From NCBI GenBank assembly GCA_937139485.1, contig CAKZQD010000073.1, positions 1 through 34,474 of the forward strand: DNA of 34,474 nucleotides, given 5' to 3'. Every line of letters starts with the position of its first letter. Position 1 is the first letter of the stretch. The notes under the pieces are model-generated. The model was given only the letters and a program-made list of their open reading frames with translations. It was not told the origin of the DNA and made no database searches. Positions 16,701-24,949 of this stretch are shown in pieces. The stretch comes from an uncultured Bacteroidota bacterium. Lineage in GTDB: Bacteria > Bacteroidota > Bacteroidia > Chitinophagales > UBA8649. The position numbers and the translations under genes are program-made.

Positions 16701-18515
16701 TTATTTTTCATTCTCAATCATTTTATTCAAAAAGAAAAAAGAAACTACGCAAACTATAATATTAATAATGCCGAGCATTGGTTTTAGCATAATAAAATAA
16801 CCAATAGAAAATAAACCAGTAAAACTACAAGTAAGACCTAAAATCCACATTCCAAAAGAATAAGCAAAACTTCCCAGAGCAACATTACTATTTCCTGCGC
16901 CTTTCCAAAAACCTACAGGTTTACATTTTGTTATAAAGTTGTTTAATACTTCATCTTGAACTGGATTAGTCATTAATGTAACAATTATTGAAACAATAAA
17001 ACTGCTTAAAGCAATACCAACTAATGCATAAGAACTAAAATTTGGATCATTCGCAGACATTTCTGGAAACAAGATTGGAGCTAATATGGTAGCAACAACA
17101 GCCGTAATCATAGAAGATATTTCTGTCCATGCATTGGCTCGCCACCAAAACCAACGAATCAATTGAGCTATTCCTAAACCAGAAGCAGCATTAATAAAAA
17201 ACTTCCAAGCACCTTCAATAGAACTCATTTGGCTAGAAACCAAAACAGCTAAAACGGTAATAATTACAACCATAATTCTACTGAACAAAATCATTTCTTT
17301 TTGCGAAGCTTCAGGTTTTACAAAACGCCTATAAATATCATTAGTCAAATAACTAGAACCCCAATTCAGGTGCGTATCTACAGTACTCATTAAAGCAGCC
17401 ATTAAACTAGTAAAAGCCAAACCAACCAAACCAACGGGCAAAACTTTGGTCATAATAATAGGATAATAAGATTCTCTATCGCCAAGTATTTTTCCTGCTG
17501 TATCATATTCTAAAGGAAACAAAATTAAAGAAACCAAACCAATAATAATCCAAGGCCAAGAACGCAATGCTATAAATGCTATTGCAAATAATAAAGAACC
17601 TTTCTGTGCATCTTTTGCAGATTTTGCCGTATTGATACGCTGCGCAATATAACCAGAACCATCAGAATCGTAACGAACCCACCATTGCACCACAACATAA
17701 ATCAAAAAGATTTGAAACGGAATGAGCGGATTGCTAAAAGAAGGAACAAATTCTGTTAGATATTTAGTCTTTTCTGCGCCATATAAATCTACTAATTTTA
17801 CTTGCATTTGCTCTAAACCACCAACACTATCTATAGCATACCAAGCAAAAACAATAGAAACAAAAATAGCAATTACAAACTGAAATAAATCAGTAAGAAT
17901 AACACCTCTAATTCCACCAATAGAACTATAAACCATAACAATTAAAAGTAAAGCCAAAATCGTTAAACTTGCATTGGCATCGCCTTTAAAAAGCATAAAA
18001 GTTGGTAAGTTTTCTGCTAAGTTTTGAAAAGCGGCAGTACCTATTATTTCTTCCCATTTTATAAATGAGCCAGCTATTTTTACTGCTGCGGTTATAACCC
18101 AACCTAGTATAAATACATTGATAACAATTCCGTAAAAGAAAGCTTTGAAAGCTCTTAAAAAAGCGGCTTCGCTCCCACTGTATCTTAGTTCTATAAATTC
18201 TACATCGGTAAGTACTTTGGAATTTCGCCAGCGTTTGGCAAAGAAAATAGAAACCGTAATATAAGTAGCTGCCCAAGCCCACCAAAACCAGTTGCCTGCT
18301 ATTCCTGTTTTGGCAGTAATACCTGTAACCGCCAAAGGTGTATCTGCAGCGAAAGTAGTAGCAATAATAGAAATTCCCAACCACCACCAAGGTAAAGACC
18401 TATCTGCAACAAAGTAAGAGTCTATTCCTGTACTTGATTTTTTAGAAACCACAATTCCAACAATAAATACAACAACTAAATACGCTAAAAATATTCCCCA
18501 ATCTAATGCTTCCAT
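16701..18515 (-). CDS. Sodium:solute symporter (SSS) family transporter
   Basis: The 604-aa protein is strongly hydrophobic, with roughly 13-15 predicted membrane helices along its length and the SSS fold from about residue 5 to 470. Typical family segments include DSYFVADRSLPWWWLGISII (about 32-51), the following TTFAADTPLAVTG and a Na+-site-like helix around FTSLMAALMSTVDTHLNWGSS. Members couple Na+ influx to uptake of sugars, amino acids or other solutes, and the substrate cannot be told from sequence alone. The final 130 residues form extra helices beyond the core, as in many longer Bacteroidota members. It is a single gene, convergent with the M48 gene and divergent from the toxin-antitoxin pair. 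Confidence 0.88.
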   Translation of the reverse strand: MEALDWGIFLAYLVVVFIVGIVVSKKSSTGIDSYFVADRSLPWWWLGISIIATTFAADTPLAVTGITAKTGIAGNWFWWAWAATYITVSIFFAKRWRNSKVLTDVEFIELRYSGSEAAFLRAFKAFFYGIVINVFILGWVITAAVKIAGSFIKWEEIIGTAAFQNLAENLPTFMLFKGDANASLTILALLLIVMVYSSIGGIRGVILTDLFQFVIAIFVSIVFAWYAIDSVGGLEQMQVKLVDLYGAEKTKYLTEFVPSFSNPLIPFQIFLIYVVVQWWVRYDSDGSGYIAQRINTAKSAKDAQKGSLLFAIAFIALRSWPWIIIGLVSLILFPLEYDTAGKILGDRESYYPIIMTKVLPVGLVGLAFTSLMAALMSTVDTHLNWGSSYLTNDIYRRFVKPEASQKEMILFSRIMVVIITVLAVLVSSQMSSIEGAWKFFINAASGLGIAQLIRWFWWRANAWTEISSMITAVVATILAPILFPEMSANDPNFSSYALVGIALSSFIVSIIVTLMTNPVQDEVLNNFITKCKPVGFWKGAGNSNVALGSFAYSFGMWILGLTCSFTGLFSIGYFIMLKPMLGIINIIVCVVSFFFLNKMIENEK

Positions 18516-18583
18516 AGTTTTTTCAGTTTGAAAATTAAATATCTTGATTTTTTGGATTAAAAGTTAGATTTTTTTGGAATAAT

Positions 18584-18644
18584 TGTTTAAAAGAAGTAAA
18601 TAAATGTTTAAAAATAGAACATAATTTTGTTTGATAATTAAACA
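18584..18644. promoter_or_regulatory. Candidate operator repeats of the toxin-antitoxin promoter
   Basis: TGTTTAAAA occurs at 18584-18592 and again at 18605-18613, 21 bases apart. A third TGTTT starts at 18628 and forms an inverted repeat TGTTT-GATAATT-AAACA (18628-18644). The spacings (21 and 23) are about two helical turns. The last element covers the -33 box of the promoter. The antitoxin has an XRE DNA-binding domain, so autoregulation through these sites is a reasonable inference. Confidence 0.4.
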
Positions 18645-18657
18645 TTTGGTATATTTG
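18626..18657 (+). promoter_or_regulatory. Promoter of the toxin-antitoxin operon
   Basis: TTTG (18626-18629) and TATATTTG (18650-18657) are separated by 20 bases, a good match to the Bacteroidota -33/-7 pattern. The antitoxin ATG is 23 bases downstream. Confidence 0.6.
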
Positions 18658-18680
18658 CAACACACACACGCAACAATAAA

Positions 18681-19460
18681 ATGACTGAACTTACACAAAA
18701 AGATATAGGTTATCGAATATCTGAATTGAGAAAATCCAAGGGCTATTCACAAGAAGAATTAGCTAATCTAACAGAATTATCTAGAACAATTATTACACAA
18801 ATTGAGTTAGGTAACAGAAAATTAAACGTCTTAGAATTAAGAAAAATATCCAACTTTCTTACAATTTCTATTGATACTTTATTATCTGATAACTACACGC
18901 TAAATTCTTTTTTAGAAGATAAAATAGAAAAAGACATAAATATTAGTGAAAGAATATCTATTCCAAAATTACAAATACCTAAATTTAAAAACATACTTCT
19001 ATATATATTAGAAAAATGTGCCGGAAAATCAAATATTGGAGAAACTTTATTATACAAATTACTATACTTTTCTGACTTTAATTACTATGAACTCTACGAA
19101 GAACATTTAAGTGGTGCTACTTATAAAAAATTACCTTTTGGTCCAGTTCCTCAAAAATTGGATAAAGTAATAGCAAATATGATTCAAGACAAACAACTAC
19201 AGAGAGTTAAAACTCTTTACCACAATTACACCCAAACAAGGTATTTACCTCTTGAAAAACCAGATTTATCAACTTTTAGTGCAAGAGAAAAAAGTGTAAT
19301 AGATAAAGTTATAAATCAATATTCAGATTGGTCTGCTTCAGCTATTAGCGACTATTCTCATAAAGATATACCTTGGTTAGCCTCCGATGAAGGAGAAATA
19401 ATTGACTATGAATTAGCCTTTTATCGCGAGCCTCCATTTTCAGTTAGAAATTATGACTAA
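18681..19460 (+). CDS. XRE-Panacea (DUF4065/SocA-like) antitoxin
   Basis: The 259-aa protein has an XRE/Cro helix-turn-helix domain at about residues 6-66 (YRISELRKSKGYSQEELANL, then IELGNRKLNVLELRKIS) and, after a linker, a Panacea/DUF4065 domain at about 105-245 (LLYKLLYFSDFNYYELYEEH, then LSGATYKKLPFGPVP and DYSHKDIPW). The Panacea domain is known as an antitoxin domain that neutralises structurally unrelated toxins. The HTH presumably binds its own promoter, where TGTTTAAAA repeats are found. The downstream RelE-like gene starts two bases after the stop, the standard antitoxin-first order. It is not a SocA protease adaptor, since the HTH fusion and toxin neighbour fit a TA role better. 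Confidence 0.85.
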   Translation: MTELTQKDIGYRISELRKSKGYSQEELANLTELSRTIITQIELGNRKLNVLELRKISNFLTISIDTLLSDNYTLNSFLEDKIEKDINISERISIPKLQIPKFKNILLYILEKCAGKSNIGETLLYKLLYFSDFNYYELYEEHLSGATYKKLPFGPVPQKLDKVIANMIQDKQLQRVKTLYHNYTQTRYLPLEKPDLSTFSAREKSVIDKVINQYSDWSASAISDYSHKDIPWLASDEGEIIDYELAFYREPPFSVRNYD

Positions 19461-19462
19461 AA

Positions 19463-19816
19463 ATGGCTAATATGACTTTTGAAGAAATACCAGAATTCAA
19501 TAAAGACTTGAAAAAACTTACTAAAAAGTATAGAACACTCAATGATGATTTAAAAATCATAAAAAAAGTTCTTAAAGTTAGTCCTAACGAAAAACCTCCA
19601 TTTAGTTTTAGAATCAATGGATTAGGAATAGAAGATTGTATCATTAAAGTTAAAAAAATTGCAAGTAAAAGTATGAAAGGTAAAGGCGTGAATTCAGGCT
19701 TTAGAATTATATACGCTCATTTTGAAGAAGAACAAAGAATTTCTTTTATTGAAATATATCATAAATCAAGCAAAAGCATCGAAGACAAAGAAAGAATAAT
19801 GAGATATTTTAAATAA
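19463..19816 (+). CDS. RelE-like toxin of a Panacea toxin-antitoxin pair
   Basis: The 117-aa protein has the small basic RelE/ParE/HigB layout: an N-terminal helical hairpin (FNKDLKKLTKKYRTLNDDLK, residues about 12-31), a basic central strand segment (IKVKKIASKSMKGKG) and C-terminal strands SGFRIIYAHFEEEQRISFIE followed by IYHKSSKSI. The GFRIIY arginine and IYHKS lysine lie where RelE-type mRNA interferases carry functional residues. Ribosome-dependent mRNA cleavage is thus the likely activity, though not shown by sequence. It starts two bases after the antitoxin stop. Met4 is an alternative start. The gene lies between two minus-strand genes, as an independent module would. Confidence 0.75.
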   Translation: MANMTFEEIPEFNKDLKKLTKKYRTLNDDLKIIKKVLKVSPNEKPPFSFRINGLGIEDCIIKVKKIASKSMKGKGVNSGFRIIYAHFEEEQRISFIEIYHKSSKSIEDKERIMRYFK

Positions 19817-19838
19817 TAAAACACATTTAAGCTAAACA

Positions 19839-19874
19839 TAAAAGCATCCAAAACCAAAGTCATCAATGCTTTTA
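19839..19874. terminator. Inverted repeat downstream of the toxin gene
   Basis: TAAAAGCAT (19839-19847) pairs perfectly with ATGCTTTTA (19866-19874) around an 18-base loop, 22 bases after the toxin stop. On the plus strand it ends in a short T-run, so it could terminate the toxin-antitoxin transcript. The long loop keeps confidence low. Confidence 0.3.
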
Positions 19875-19970
19875 CCATACTAATATTCGCAAAACAAGTC
19901 CTAGAATTCTGACTTTGCCGAGTTCTTAAACTAAAACCTAGTATTTTTAGTGCAGTTAAAATAAAGAGCA

Positions 19971-19994
19971 GCACAGTAACTGTCGTTATTGTGC
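19971..19994 (-). terminator. Terminator of the oxidoreductase gene
   Basis: GCACAGTAAC (19971-19980) and GTTATTGTGC (19985-19994) form a 10-base-pair stem with one G-U pair and a 4-base loop, directly after the oxidoreductase stop. On the minus strand it is followed by a T-rich stretch (CTCTTTATTTT), the pattern of an intrinsic terminator. Confidence 0.6.
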
Positions 19995-21710
19995 TTAGCT
20001 TAAATTGCCATTTCTTTCCAATTTCATTTTCAACCTTTCAGCTGGCGTAGGTTTCTGAACCCAAGAATTATCATAGTCTAAATATTCTTTAGATTTTGAA
20101 GCTTCTTCGCTAGAAATTTTACCATCCATATAAGCTGCCAAAACTTTAAATGCTTCAGGATTTTCATTTTGTAAAACTAAAAGTGCTGCATTGGCAGCAG
20201 TTTTTACTGCTATAGGAACACCACCACCTAAATCTGCCCAGTGACCACTTAAATATAAATTTTCATAAACTGTTCTGTGGTGTGCTATTTTGGCTTGTAT
20301 ATTTTCTTTTCCAGGTCGTGCACCCATTATAGAGCCATTTCTGTTTGCCGTATATCTTAAATGTGTAACTGGTGTTGCTACATCCATAAATTCTATATGC
20401 TTTTTCAAATTTGGGCAAAGCATTTTTTCAATGCGTGCAATAATTACATTTGCATATTCTTCTTTATATCTATAATATGCTTCTGTTCTTACAAAATTTC
20501 CGTCAGCATCTTTTTCTGTTTGCCAAAAATTATTGTGGTCTATTTCTGCTAAAACCAAAAGCGTAAGTGTTCCTTTTCCTTCTGGTGCAAGGCTTTTATC
20601 TCTTAACGAAGGCACTAATACACTAATAGCACATTTACTTGGATCTGAACTGCTATGTTCTCGTCTTGTAATTCCTTCTTCACTTAACTGAACCAACTCT
20701 TCTTGAAAACCTAAATCTTCTGCCGGACAATCTAAAGCTATTGATAACTGAACAGCAGATTCATACAAAATAGCATCATCTAATTTTTGAAGAAAATCAT
20801 TTGAAACAGAATTTTTTGGCAATAATTTTCTGTATAAAATATCTACATCGCAAGCGGCAATGATTTGTTTTGCTTTAATATTATATTCTTTTTTGTTTCT
20901 AATGGCTCTTACTCCAACAGCTTTTCCATTTTCTGTTATAATTTCTTCTACTGTAGTATTTTGGTAAACTTCGTTTTCAAAAAAACGGATGTAATACACC
21001 AGCCATTCAGGAAAAACCTGACTTCCTCCATCTGGTGGCACTTGATAATCATTGATATACGCCCAACCAATAGGAATCATGCAAGAAAGTAAATCAGATT
21101 CTGAAGAGAACATTTTTTGTAACTCTTTGTCTTTAAAAAACAAATCTAAACCCTGTGGCACTTTTTCGTTTGGATACCAAACATATCTTATAAAAGGCAA
21201 TACAAATTTAAAACGTGAAATTCCTGTTTTCATTCTTTCAAAAAACGACATTGTTTCTGCGCTTCTCATGTAAGCACTTGTTTCTTTGGTAGCTAAGCCC
21301 ATTTTTTTAGCCGCAGCAAAAAACTTACGAATTCCTTTTTCTTCATGAGGAAAATCTTTGATTAAATCAGCTCTTAATTCGTCTGGATTGCTTGTCAATA
21401 AATAATCTACCGTTTTACTTTTGTAACGATGTATTTTATTGAGGTATTTTACTCTTGGATAATCGTTTCCCAAAAAACGAAAAATAGAAGTAACCATTCC
21501 AAACTCTTCGCCACATTGATTTAACCAATGTAAAGCAGAGTCGAAACGAAAACCTCTACGATTAAAACCTTGTAAATATCCACCTGGATGCTGTGCTTTA
21601 TCTAGCGTGCAAACCTTTAAGCCTGCTTTACTCAATAGTGCTGCAGAAGTTAAACCGCTCATTCCAGCACCAATAATAATAACATCGTATTCTTTTTCTA
21701 AAGCTTTCAA
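19995..21710 (-). CDS. FAD-dependent oxidoreductase, phytoene desaturase/CrtISO/retinol saturase type
   Basis: The 571-aa protein opens with the FAD-binding Rossmann motif VIIIGAGMSGLTSAALLSKAG (residues about 10-30), followed by the family segment KAQHPGGYLQGFNRRGFRFD. Near the C terminus lies the second FAD-contact region, LYLSGHWADLGGGVPIAVKT (about 490-510). This layout is shared by bacterial CrtI desaturases, plant CrtISO and retinol saturase. The motifs WLNQCG and PDGGSQVFPEWLVYY lean towards the CrtISO/RetSat side. It probably acts on a polyene lipid at the membrane. No crt genes lie in the window, so the substrate is open. It follows the small cytochrome-like lipoprotein by 11 bases, suggesting co-transcription. 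Confidence 0.82.
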   Translation of the reverse strand: MKALEKEYDVIIIGAGMSGLTSAALLSKAGLKVCTLDKAQHPGGYLQGFNRRGFRFDSALHWLNQCGEEFGMVTSIFRFLGNDYPRVKYLNKIHRYKSKTVDYLLTSNPDELRADLIKDFPHEEKGIRKFFAAAKKMGLATKETSAYMRSAETMSFFERMKTGISRFKFVLPFIRYVWYPNEKVPQGLDLFFKDKELQKMFSSESDLLSCMIPIGWAYINDYQVPPDGGSQVFPEWLVYYIRFFENEVYQNTTVEEIITENGKAVGVRAIRNKKEYNIKAKQIIAACDVDILYRKLLPKNSVSNDFLQKLDDAILYESAVQLSIALDCPAEDLGFQEELVQLSEEGITRREHSSSDPSKCAISVLVPSLRDKSLAPEGKGTLTLLVLAEIDHNNFWQTEKDADGNFVRTEAYYRYKEEYANVIIARIEKMLCPNLKKHIEFMDVATPVTHLRYTANRNGSIMGARPGKENIQAKIAHHRTVYENLYLSGHWADLGGGVPIAVKTAANAALLVLQNENPEAFKVLAAYMDGKISSEEASKSKEYLDYDNSWVQKPTPAERLKMKLERNGNLS

Positions 21711-21721
21711 AGATTATAATT

Positions 21722-22048
21722 TTACTTTTCTTTAAAATTGTTTTCCATCCAACATTGCAATATACTTTTCTTTTTAAAACTAAGTATTCTAGCTCTAGGC
21801 ATATCTTCTTTTATAAAAACTCTATTATTAAATTCACCATTATCTAGTACAAATTTCATATTTGCATAAGAAGTAAAATCGCCATTTGTTGAGCCAGAAT
21901 TATGGCAATTTGCCGTTGCACAAGTTTTATCTATTATAGATTTTACATCGGTTTCGTAGGTATAATTGGTATCTACACAATCTACTTCTCCTTTTTTACA
22001 AGAAAACATAAAAAGTATTATTGCCGATAAAAATAAAATTTGTTTCAT
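21722..22048 (-). CDS. Small c-type-cytochrome-like lipoprotein with CX4CH motif
   Basis: The 108-aa protein has a lipoprotein signal peptide (FLSAIILFMFSC, lipidated Cys17) and a short domain with DVKSIIDKTCATANCHNSGS. This resembles the cytochrome c domain used by many Bacteroidota surface proteins, but the would-be haem motif is C-X4-C-H rather than C-X2-C-H. The C-terminal MPRARILSFKKKSILQCWME matches the usual end of such domains, with a Met that could be the axial ligand. It may bind haem in a non-standard way, or use the cysteines as a disulfide. It precedes the CrtI/RetSat oxidoreductase by 11 bases, so an electron-transfer partnership is conceivable but unproven. Confidence 0.68.
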   Translation of the reverse strand: MKQILFLSAIILFMFSCKKGEVDCVDTNYTYETDVKSIIDKTCATANCHNSGSTNGDFTSYANMKFVLDNGEFNNRVFIKEDMPRARILSFKKKSILQCWMENNFKEK

Positions 22049-22070
22049 AGTTTTTTGTTTGTTTTTCTTA

Positions 22071-22078
22071 CAAATATA
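22071..22078 (-). promoter_or_regulatory. -7 element for the cytochrome-like gene
   Basis: TATATTTG on the minus strand fits TAnnTTTG and lies 22 bases before the ATG at 22048. A clear -33 TTTG is missing, so this could supplement read-through from menD. Confidence 0.4.
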
Positions 22079-22093
22079 ATTGCTGCAAGCTGT

Positions 22094-23113
22094 TTAAAAG
22101 TACTTTTCTAGTTTTTCTATTTGGCTTGGGTTTCCTAAAACTATAATTCTTACGCCTAAATCTAATTCCATATTTGGATCTGGATTTACGGTATATTCTC
22201 CATTTGTAGTTTTCAAACCTATGACACTACAACCTGTCTTTTTTCTAATATCTAAATCTTTTATCGATTTATTTTCAAATTTCTTTAAAGTTCCTTCTAT
22301 AGACAATTCTCTTAAATTTGTATCACAATCGCCGTCTAAAGAAAGCTTGTCTATAAACTCTATCAAATCTGGACTTACTACTAAAGATGCCATATGATCT
22401 CCACCTATTTTATCTGGCATAATTACATTATCTACTCCTACAATTTTTAGTTTTCTCAATGAAGATTCGCTTGATGCTCTGCTTATTATCAACACATTTG
22501 GGTTTTGCTGCTTTGCCGATATGGATACAAAAAGATTGTCTGCATCTGACGGTAATGCCAAAATAATGCTGTGCGCTCTTTCTATGGCTGCCATTTCTAA
22601 AACAGCATCTTCGGTAGCATCTCCCTGAAGGCAAAGCATGCCTTCTTCTATTATATGATTGACTAATTCTTGGCTTTGTTCAATTATTAAATATTGCCTT
22701 GATGAATGTTCTAACTTTTGAGCAGCTTGTTTTCCATTTCTACCATAACCTACTATTATAGTATGATTGTTCAATGCTTTAATTTTCTTTTCCACACTTT
22801 TTTGATTTAGTCTTTTAAAAATTTCACCATTTGCTATGTATTCTGTAAAAATAGATACTGCGTATAAATATACTGCAACACTGATAAGAATTAAAAAAAC
22901 AGTAAACATTCTCGAAGCATCATCTAGTGGTTGTACTTCTCCAAAACCAACAGTGGTAACCGTAATTACGGTCATATATATAGCCTCAAACCAAGAAAAT
23001 TCTGATATATACCTAAAACCTAAAATTCCAATAATAAAAACGCTAAACAATAGTAAAAAAGCTAAGTAAACTTTTGATTTAAAAAACTTAAATTTGCTAA
23101 TTGAAAATTTCAT
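22094..23113 (-). CDS. Potassium channel with TrkA-N/TrkA-C (RCK) domains
   Basis: The 339-aa protein has two membrane helices (about 15-35 and 67-91) flanking a pore loop with selectivity filter TVTTVGFGE (residues 51-59; the TVGFG core gives K+ selectivity). Next come a Rossmann-type TrkA-N/RCK domain from about 116 (HTIIVGYGRNGKQAA) to 230 and a TrkA-C domain (about 255-339). This is the MthK/Kch plan: a tetrameric inner-membrane channel gated by ligand binding to the RCK ring. GDATEDAVLEMAAIERAHSI is the usual second nucleotide-site region. Its ATG overlaps the menD stop (ATGA), so it is translationally coupled to menD, an unexpected pairing. Confidence 0.9.
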   Translation of the reverse strand: MKFSISKFKFFKSKVYLAFLLLFSVFIIGILGFRYISEFSWFEAIYMTVITVTTVGFGEVQPLDDASRMFTVFLILISVAVYLYAVSIFTEYIANGEIFKRLNQKSVEKKIKALNNHTIIVGYGRNGKQAAQKLEHSSRQYLIIEQSQELVNHIIEEGMLCLQGDATEDAVLEMAAIERAHSIILALPSDADNLFVSISAKQQNPNVLIISRASSESSLRKLKIVGVDNVIMPDKIGGDHMASLVVSPDLIEFIDKLSLDGDCDTNLRELSIEGTLKKFENKSIKDLDIRKKTGCSVIGLKTTNGEYTVNPDPNMELDLGVRIIVLGNPSQIEKLEKYF

Positions 23114-24798
23114 ATCGTAGGCAAAGCTTCAAAATATTTTTTTAAAATAGTTGCACTAATATCGCCATCAGTTTTTATTTCTAAAAGACTTGCTTTGTTT
23201 TTTTTAGAAAAAAATAAACTTAATTTTTCTTCAAGTTCTTGTTCGTTATTAGCTAATAAATAGTCTAAATCGTGCAAATTACATAAATGCGCTGCGCTAT
23301 ATCTATTATTGGTTTCAAAATATTTATCTACTTCTTGTAAACTACCTGGGCCAGGAATAATTTTAAAAATATTTCCACCATTATTATTTATTAATATTAC
23401 TTTAAAATTTGGGTGTAAATAATTATTCCAAAAAGCATTAGAATCGTACATCAAGGCTAAATCGCCTGTTATACAAATAGTTAGTTTTTTATTGAAAACT
23501 GATGCTCCTAAAGCCGTACTTACCTGACCATCTATACCGCTTACGCCTCTGTTTGCATTTACGGTAATATTTTTAGGCAAAGAAATTAAATTGGCATATC
23601 TTACTGGTGTAGAGTTTCCAAAATGAATGTTTGTTCCTTCTGGAATTTTTTTCATTATAGTTTCAAAAACCTTAAAATCTGAATAAACTGTCTCTTTTAA
23701 ATAGTTTGAAGAAAATACCTTAACTTTTTCTTCCAATTTTTTCCATAAAGTAAAGTAATTACTTGCAGAAGATTCTACTGCTTTTAATTCATTAAAAAAG
23801 TTAACTACATCAGACTGAATTACTTTTGTAAGTGCCTGAAAATTGTCCCAATGTTCAAAATTATTACTAATGTGCCAATGCTGTTTTACTTCATTATTTC
23901 TTAGCCAAAATTTAAGTTTTTTAGAAACTACTCCATTTCCGAAAGTAATTATCACTTCTGGAACAAAATCTTTCAACTTATTTTTACTTATCACTTCAAT
24001 TAATGGATCTATTTGTCCAAAAGTATTTTCTGCAGAAAAATTTGAAATACTTTCATGTAAAACAACTATATCATCTTGCTTATTTAAAACTGAAAGAACT
24101 TCTTTTATTTTTGGATTAATGTGTTTTTGTAAGCCAACGACAATTAGTTTCTTTTTTGCCTTTTTCCAAATTGTTTTTAGATTTTCTAATTCTTGCAATT
24201 CAACAGAAATATTTGCTTTTGCGGCTTCTACTATTTTTACATCTAAAGTTTGTGCTTTTACTAAAGTGTAAAGTGGTTCACGAAGTGGAATATTTACATG
24301 CACAGGACCAAAACTTGGAAAAACTGCATTGTTTAAAGCCTCAGAAACTAGTCTATCACAATACCATAAATCTTCTTTTGTAGAAACATTTGTAGGCAAT
24401 TGGTATGATTTTTTAATGTAATTTTTAAAAACTTCAAACTGTTGAATACTTTGATTTTCTCCTTGGTCTATCCATTCGTTTGGTCTATCTGCGGTAAGTA
24501 AAACCAAAGGAATTTTCTGATAAAAAGCCTCTGCAACTGCAGGTGCATAATTTAAAACTGCAGAACCTGATGTACAAATTAAGCCAACAGGTTTACCAGA
24601 CTGCTGCGCTAAACCCAAAGCAAAAAATGCAGCTGAACGCTCGTCTACTATAGAAAAACATTCTATTTCTGGATGCCTATTGAAAGCTATTACCAAAGGC
24701 GCACAACGAGAACCAGGCGACAAAACTACTTGTTTCATACCTTTTCTGGCACAAATTTCTGCTAAATGTTGAATATGTATTTTATCGGTATTTTGCAC
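23110..24798 (-). CDS. menD: MenD, SEPHCHC synthase of menaquinone biosynthesis
   Basis: The 562-aa ThDP enzyme joins isochorismate and 2-oxoglutarate to give 2-succinyl-5-enolpyruvyl-6-hydroxy-3-cyclohexene-1-carboxylate. The N-terminal PYR domain has VLSPGSRCAPLVIAF (25-39) and the catalytic Glu53 in IVDERSA. ADRPNEWIDQGENQSI is the family-typical loop. The C-terminal PP domain has the ThDP/Mg motif GDLALMYDSNAFWNN beginning at 445 and ending in NNNGGNIF. The start is GTG (24798-24796), supported by N-terminal alignment to the family and by a TATCTTTA element exactly 4 bases upstream. No other men genes are present. It overlaps the K+ channel gene by 4 bases. Confidence 0.94.
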   Translation of the reverse strand: MQNTDKIHIQHLAEICARKGMKQVVLSPGSRCAPLVIAFNRHPEIECFSIVDERSAAFFALGLAQQSGKPVGLICTSGSAVLNYAPAVAEAFYQKIPLVLLTADRPNEWIDQGENQSIQQFEVFKNYIKKSYQLPTNVSTKEDLWYCDRLVSEALNNAVFPSFGPVHVNIPLREPLYTLVKAQTLDVKIVEAAKANISVELQELENLKTIWKKAKKKLIVVGLQKHINPKIKEVLSVLNKQDDIVVLHESISNFSAENTFGQIDPLIEVISKNKLKDFVPEVIITFGNGVVSKKLKFWLRNNEVKQHWHISNNFEHWDNFQALTKVIQSDVVNFFNELKAVESSASNYFTLWKKLEEKVKVFSSNYLKETVYSDFKVFETIMKKIPEGTNIHFGNSTPVRYANLISLPKNITVNANRGVSGIDGQVSTALGASVFNKKLTICITGDLALMYDSNAFWNNYLHPNFKVILINNNGGNIFKIIPGPGSLQEVDKYFETNNRYSAAHLCNLHDLDYLLANNEQELEEKLSLFFSKKNKASLLEIKTDGDISATILKKYFEALPTI

Positions 24799-24802
24799 AG
24801 CG

Positions 24803-24810
24803 TAAAGATA
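24803..24810 (-). promoter_or_regulatory. -7 element abutting the menD start
   Basis: TATCTTTA (one base off TAnnTTTG) on the minus strand is followed by CGCT and then the GTG start. Transcription would begin at or next to the start codon. No clear -33 box was found. Confidence 0.4.
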
Positions 24811-24816
24811 GTTATT

Positions 24817-24849
24817 TTGTTTGATGTTCGGTGTTTGTTGTTTGATGTT
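24817..24849. repeat. 12-base direct repeat upstream of menD
   Basis: TTGTTTGATGTT occurs at 24817-24828 and identically at 24838-24849, 21 bases apart (two helical turns), just upstream of the menD -7 element. It could be a regulator site or merely low-complexity spacer DNA. Confidence 0.4.
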
Positions 24850-24949
24850 TTTTTTCTTTTCCTTTATTCAAAACCTTCCTATTTTAAAACTAAATTTTGC
24901 TTTTATTGTAATTATTAATTGTGTTTTTAATTTACTCACTTAAAGAACA

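Noticed and set aside
17986..18390. 134-aa minus-strand ORF inside the symporter gene
   Set aside because: It is in another frame of a clear SSS transporter and rich in Tyr/Cys/Phe/Arg, the usual shadow composition. It has no domain.
19759..19974. 71-aa minus-strand ORF across the toxin 3' end and the following gap
   Set aside because: It overlaps the toxin gene by 58 bases, its start lies in the oxidoreductase terminator hairpin, and its hydrophobic content is what AT-rich DNA gives by chance. No family is recognised, and there is no promoter or coupling.
23843..24271. 142-aa plus-strand ORF opposite menD
   Set aside because: It is antisense to a conserved enzyme core, and its Ser/Phe/Cys-rich composition is typical of a reverse-complement shadow.
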